NCBI GenBank assembly: GCA_958352855.1
Contig: CATWQE010000107.1
Location: forward strand, 1-7,132
DNA length: 7,132 bases
Reading direction: 5' to 3'
Source of the DNA: an uncultured Bacillota bacterium
GTDB taxonomy: Bacteria; Bacillota; Clostridia; Lachnospirales; Lachnospiraceae
In this document: positions 6,161 through 7,132 of the stretch, piece by piece
Numbering within the stretch: position 1 is the first letter of the stretch
Layout: the number at the start of each line of letters is the position of its first letter
Made by a program: the position numbers and the translations under genes
Notes under the pieces: generated by a model
The model's input: only the letters and a program-made list of their open reading frames with translations
Database searches by the model: none
What the model was told of the DNA's origin: nothing

Positions 6161-7132
6161 ATGCCATTTCATAAGACCTTTGGAATAGACCTGGGTACCA
6201 GTACTGTGAAAATTTACTCACAGGAACAGGATACTATGATAACAGAAAAAAATATGATTGCTATCCGCAACCAGAACCAGATTCTGGCGGTGGGGAACGA
6301 AGCATATGGAATGTACGAAAAGAATCCATCTAATGTTTCTGTGATTTCGCCTATGGCCTTTGGCAAAATCGCAGATGTCACTCATACGGAGATGGTTTTA
6401 CAGACTCTGCTGGAAAAGAGCAGCGCCGGAGGAAAATTCGGCAATACTTTGTATCTGGCAGTTCCTTCTGATTTGTCAGAAATTGAACAGAGAGCCTATT
6501 ATACCATTGGAAATTCCAACCGGAAAAACAGAATTTATATGGTGAACAAGACCATCGCAGATGCGGTGGCTCTTGGTATCCCCATAACCCATACCAAAGG
6601 TTCCATGATTGTCAACATTGGAGCGCAAAGTACGGAAATTTCCGTTATTGAAGGCGGAAGGGTGGTTTTGAGTAAAATTGTGGAACTGGGAGGAAAACAG
6701 TTAAATGAAGCGATTGTCAACGAAGTGCGTAAGCAATATAATCTTCATATTGGCAACAGGACAGCCAGAAGGCTGAAATTCTCTCTGGCTTATTTAAAAG
6801 AAGATATCAGGGAGGCCAGAAAGGTTGTGGGAATTGACAGCCTTTCCGGGCTGCCAAGAGAAGGGATTATACCTTCTGATATGATTTATGCCACAATTTT
6901 GCCGGTCATTCAAAGAATTTGCGAGGAAATCCAGTTCTTTCTGGAGCGGACGCCTCCACAGATGCTGCACAACATTACAGACCAGGGGATTTTCCTGGCA
7001 GGAGGAACTACCAGAATACCGGATATAGACTGGTTCATCAGCCAGGCAACCGGGCAGAGAGTCCGGCTGTCCAGTTACTATGAATTGTGTACTATTTGTG
7101 GACTGAAGGAGATTATCGGGAACAAGACCCTG
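6161..7132 (+). CDS. mreB: MreB-like actin homologue, divergent nucleotide site (3' end beyond the window)
   Basis: The frame is open from ATG 6161 to the right edge, 324 codons without a stop. MreB is usually about 330-345 residues, so it is nearly complete. MreB forms membrane-associated filaments that organise side-wall peptidoglycan synthesis. Family features are phosphate-1 FGIDLGTSTVKIY (7-19), VPSDLSEIEQRA, the phosphate-2 region MIVNIGAQSTEISVI (149-163), IGNRTARRLK (197-206) and the adenosine-region GIFLAGGTTRIP (276-287). Several normally conserved residues are changed. From MIVNIG back to MVNKTIADA the sequence aligns without gaps to canonical MreB, placing Lys130 at the catalytic Glu of EEPxAAA and Asn152 at the Asp of VDIGGGT. 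GGGT itself is GAQS, and GGDxxDEAI is GGKQLNEAI. It belongs to the MreB/Mbl group by overall layout, but may be a specialised paralogue. It follows radC by 53 nt; mreC and mreD would be expected downstream. Context and motifs make the family secure; ATPase activity is doubtful. Confidence 0.88.
   Translation, partial: MPFHKTFGIDLGTSTVKIYSQEQDTMITEKNMIAIRNQNQILAVGNEAYGMYEKNPSNVSVISPMAFGKIADVTHTEMVLQTLLEKSSAGGKFGNTLYLAVPSDLSEIEQRAYYTIGNSNRKNRIYMVNKTIADAVALGIPITHTKGSMIVNIGAQSTEISVIEGGRVVLSKIVELGGKQLNEAIVNEVRKQYNLHIGNRTARRLKFSLAYLKEDIREARKVVGIDSLSGLPREGIIPSDMIYATILPVIQRICEEIQFFLERTPPQMLHNITDQGIFLAGGTTRIPDIDWFISQATGQRVRLSSYYELCTICGLKEIIGNKTL

Noticed and set aside
6360..6545. 61-codon plus-strand frame inside the mreB-like gene
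   Set aside because: It lies in another frame of the mreB-like gene, which shows clear actin-family motifs throughout.
1..7132. CRISPR arrays, tRNA/rRNA genes, insertion sequences, prophage or defence genes
   Set aside because: No direct-repeat arrays, inverted-repeat ends, transposase motifs or tRNA-like cloverleafs were seen. Coding density is near complete with housekeeping genes.

Overview
The window is a compact, entirely plus-strand stretch of bacterial housekeeping genes. It contains seven protein genes, no RNA genes and no mobile elements. The style suggests a Clostridia member of the Bacillota, most likely Lachnospiraceae. The reasons are purine-rich Shine-Dalgarno sequences, moderate GC, an endonuclease-type MutL tail and the gene order (mutL)-miaA-COG4100 PLP enzyme-HI0933 flavoprotein-COG2509 flavoprotein, then radC-mreB. 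The family assignment is inferred from protein style and gene order; no search was run.

Region 1 (1-5333) reads as one operon. It starts with the last 93 codons of mutL. Next come miaA (tRNA A37 prenyltransferase), a COG4100 PLP-dependent enzyme (methionine gamma-lyase-like, B. subtilis YnbB type) and two different FAD flavoproteins of unsettled function. Genes are 3-9 nt apart or overlap by 22-38 nt, each with a usable ribosome binding site. Three starts are better placed than the longest reading frame would suggest: miaA at TTG 294, the PLP enzyme at ATG 1237, and the COG2509 gene at ATG 3741.

Region 2 (5334-7132) looks like a second transcription unit. A 78-nt gap holds a good candidate sigma-A promoter with an extended -10 element, followed by radC. 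After a 53-nt gap comes an actin-family mreB-like gene that is open to the right edge. A 12-bp stem-loop straddles the radC stop codon but has no U-tract, so radC and mreB are probably co-transcribed.

The first unit combines DNA mismatch repair, tRNA modification and redox/PLP enzymes. The second joins a RadC/JAMM protein to cell-shape machinery. No new defence or mobile system is visible. The most interesting point is that the MreB-like protein has lost several residues that form the nucleotide-hydrolysing site in canonical MreB. It may therefore be a non-hydrolysing or structurally altered actin homologue. No stretch longer than 78 nt lacks a gene.
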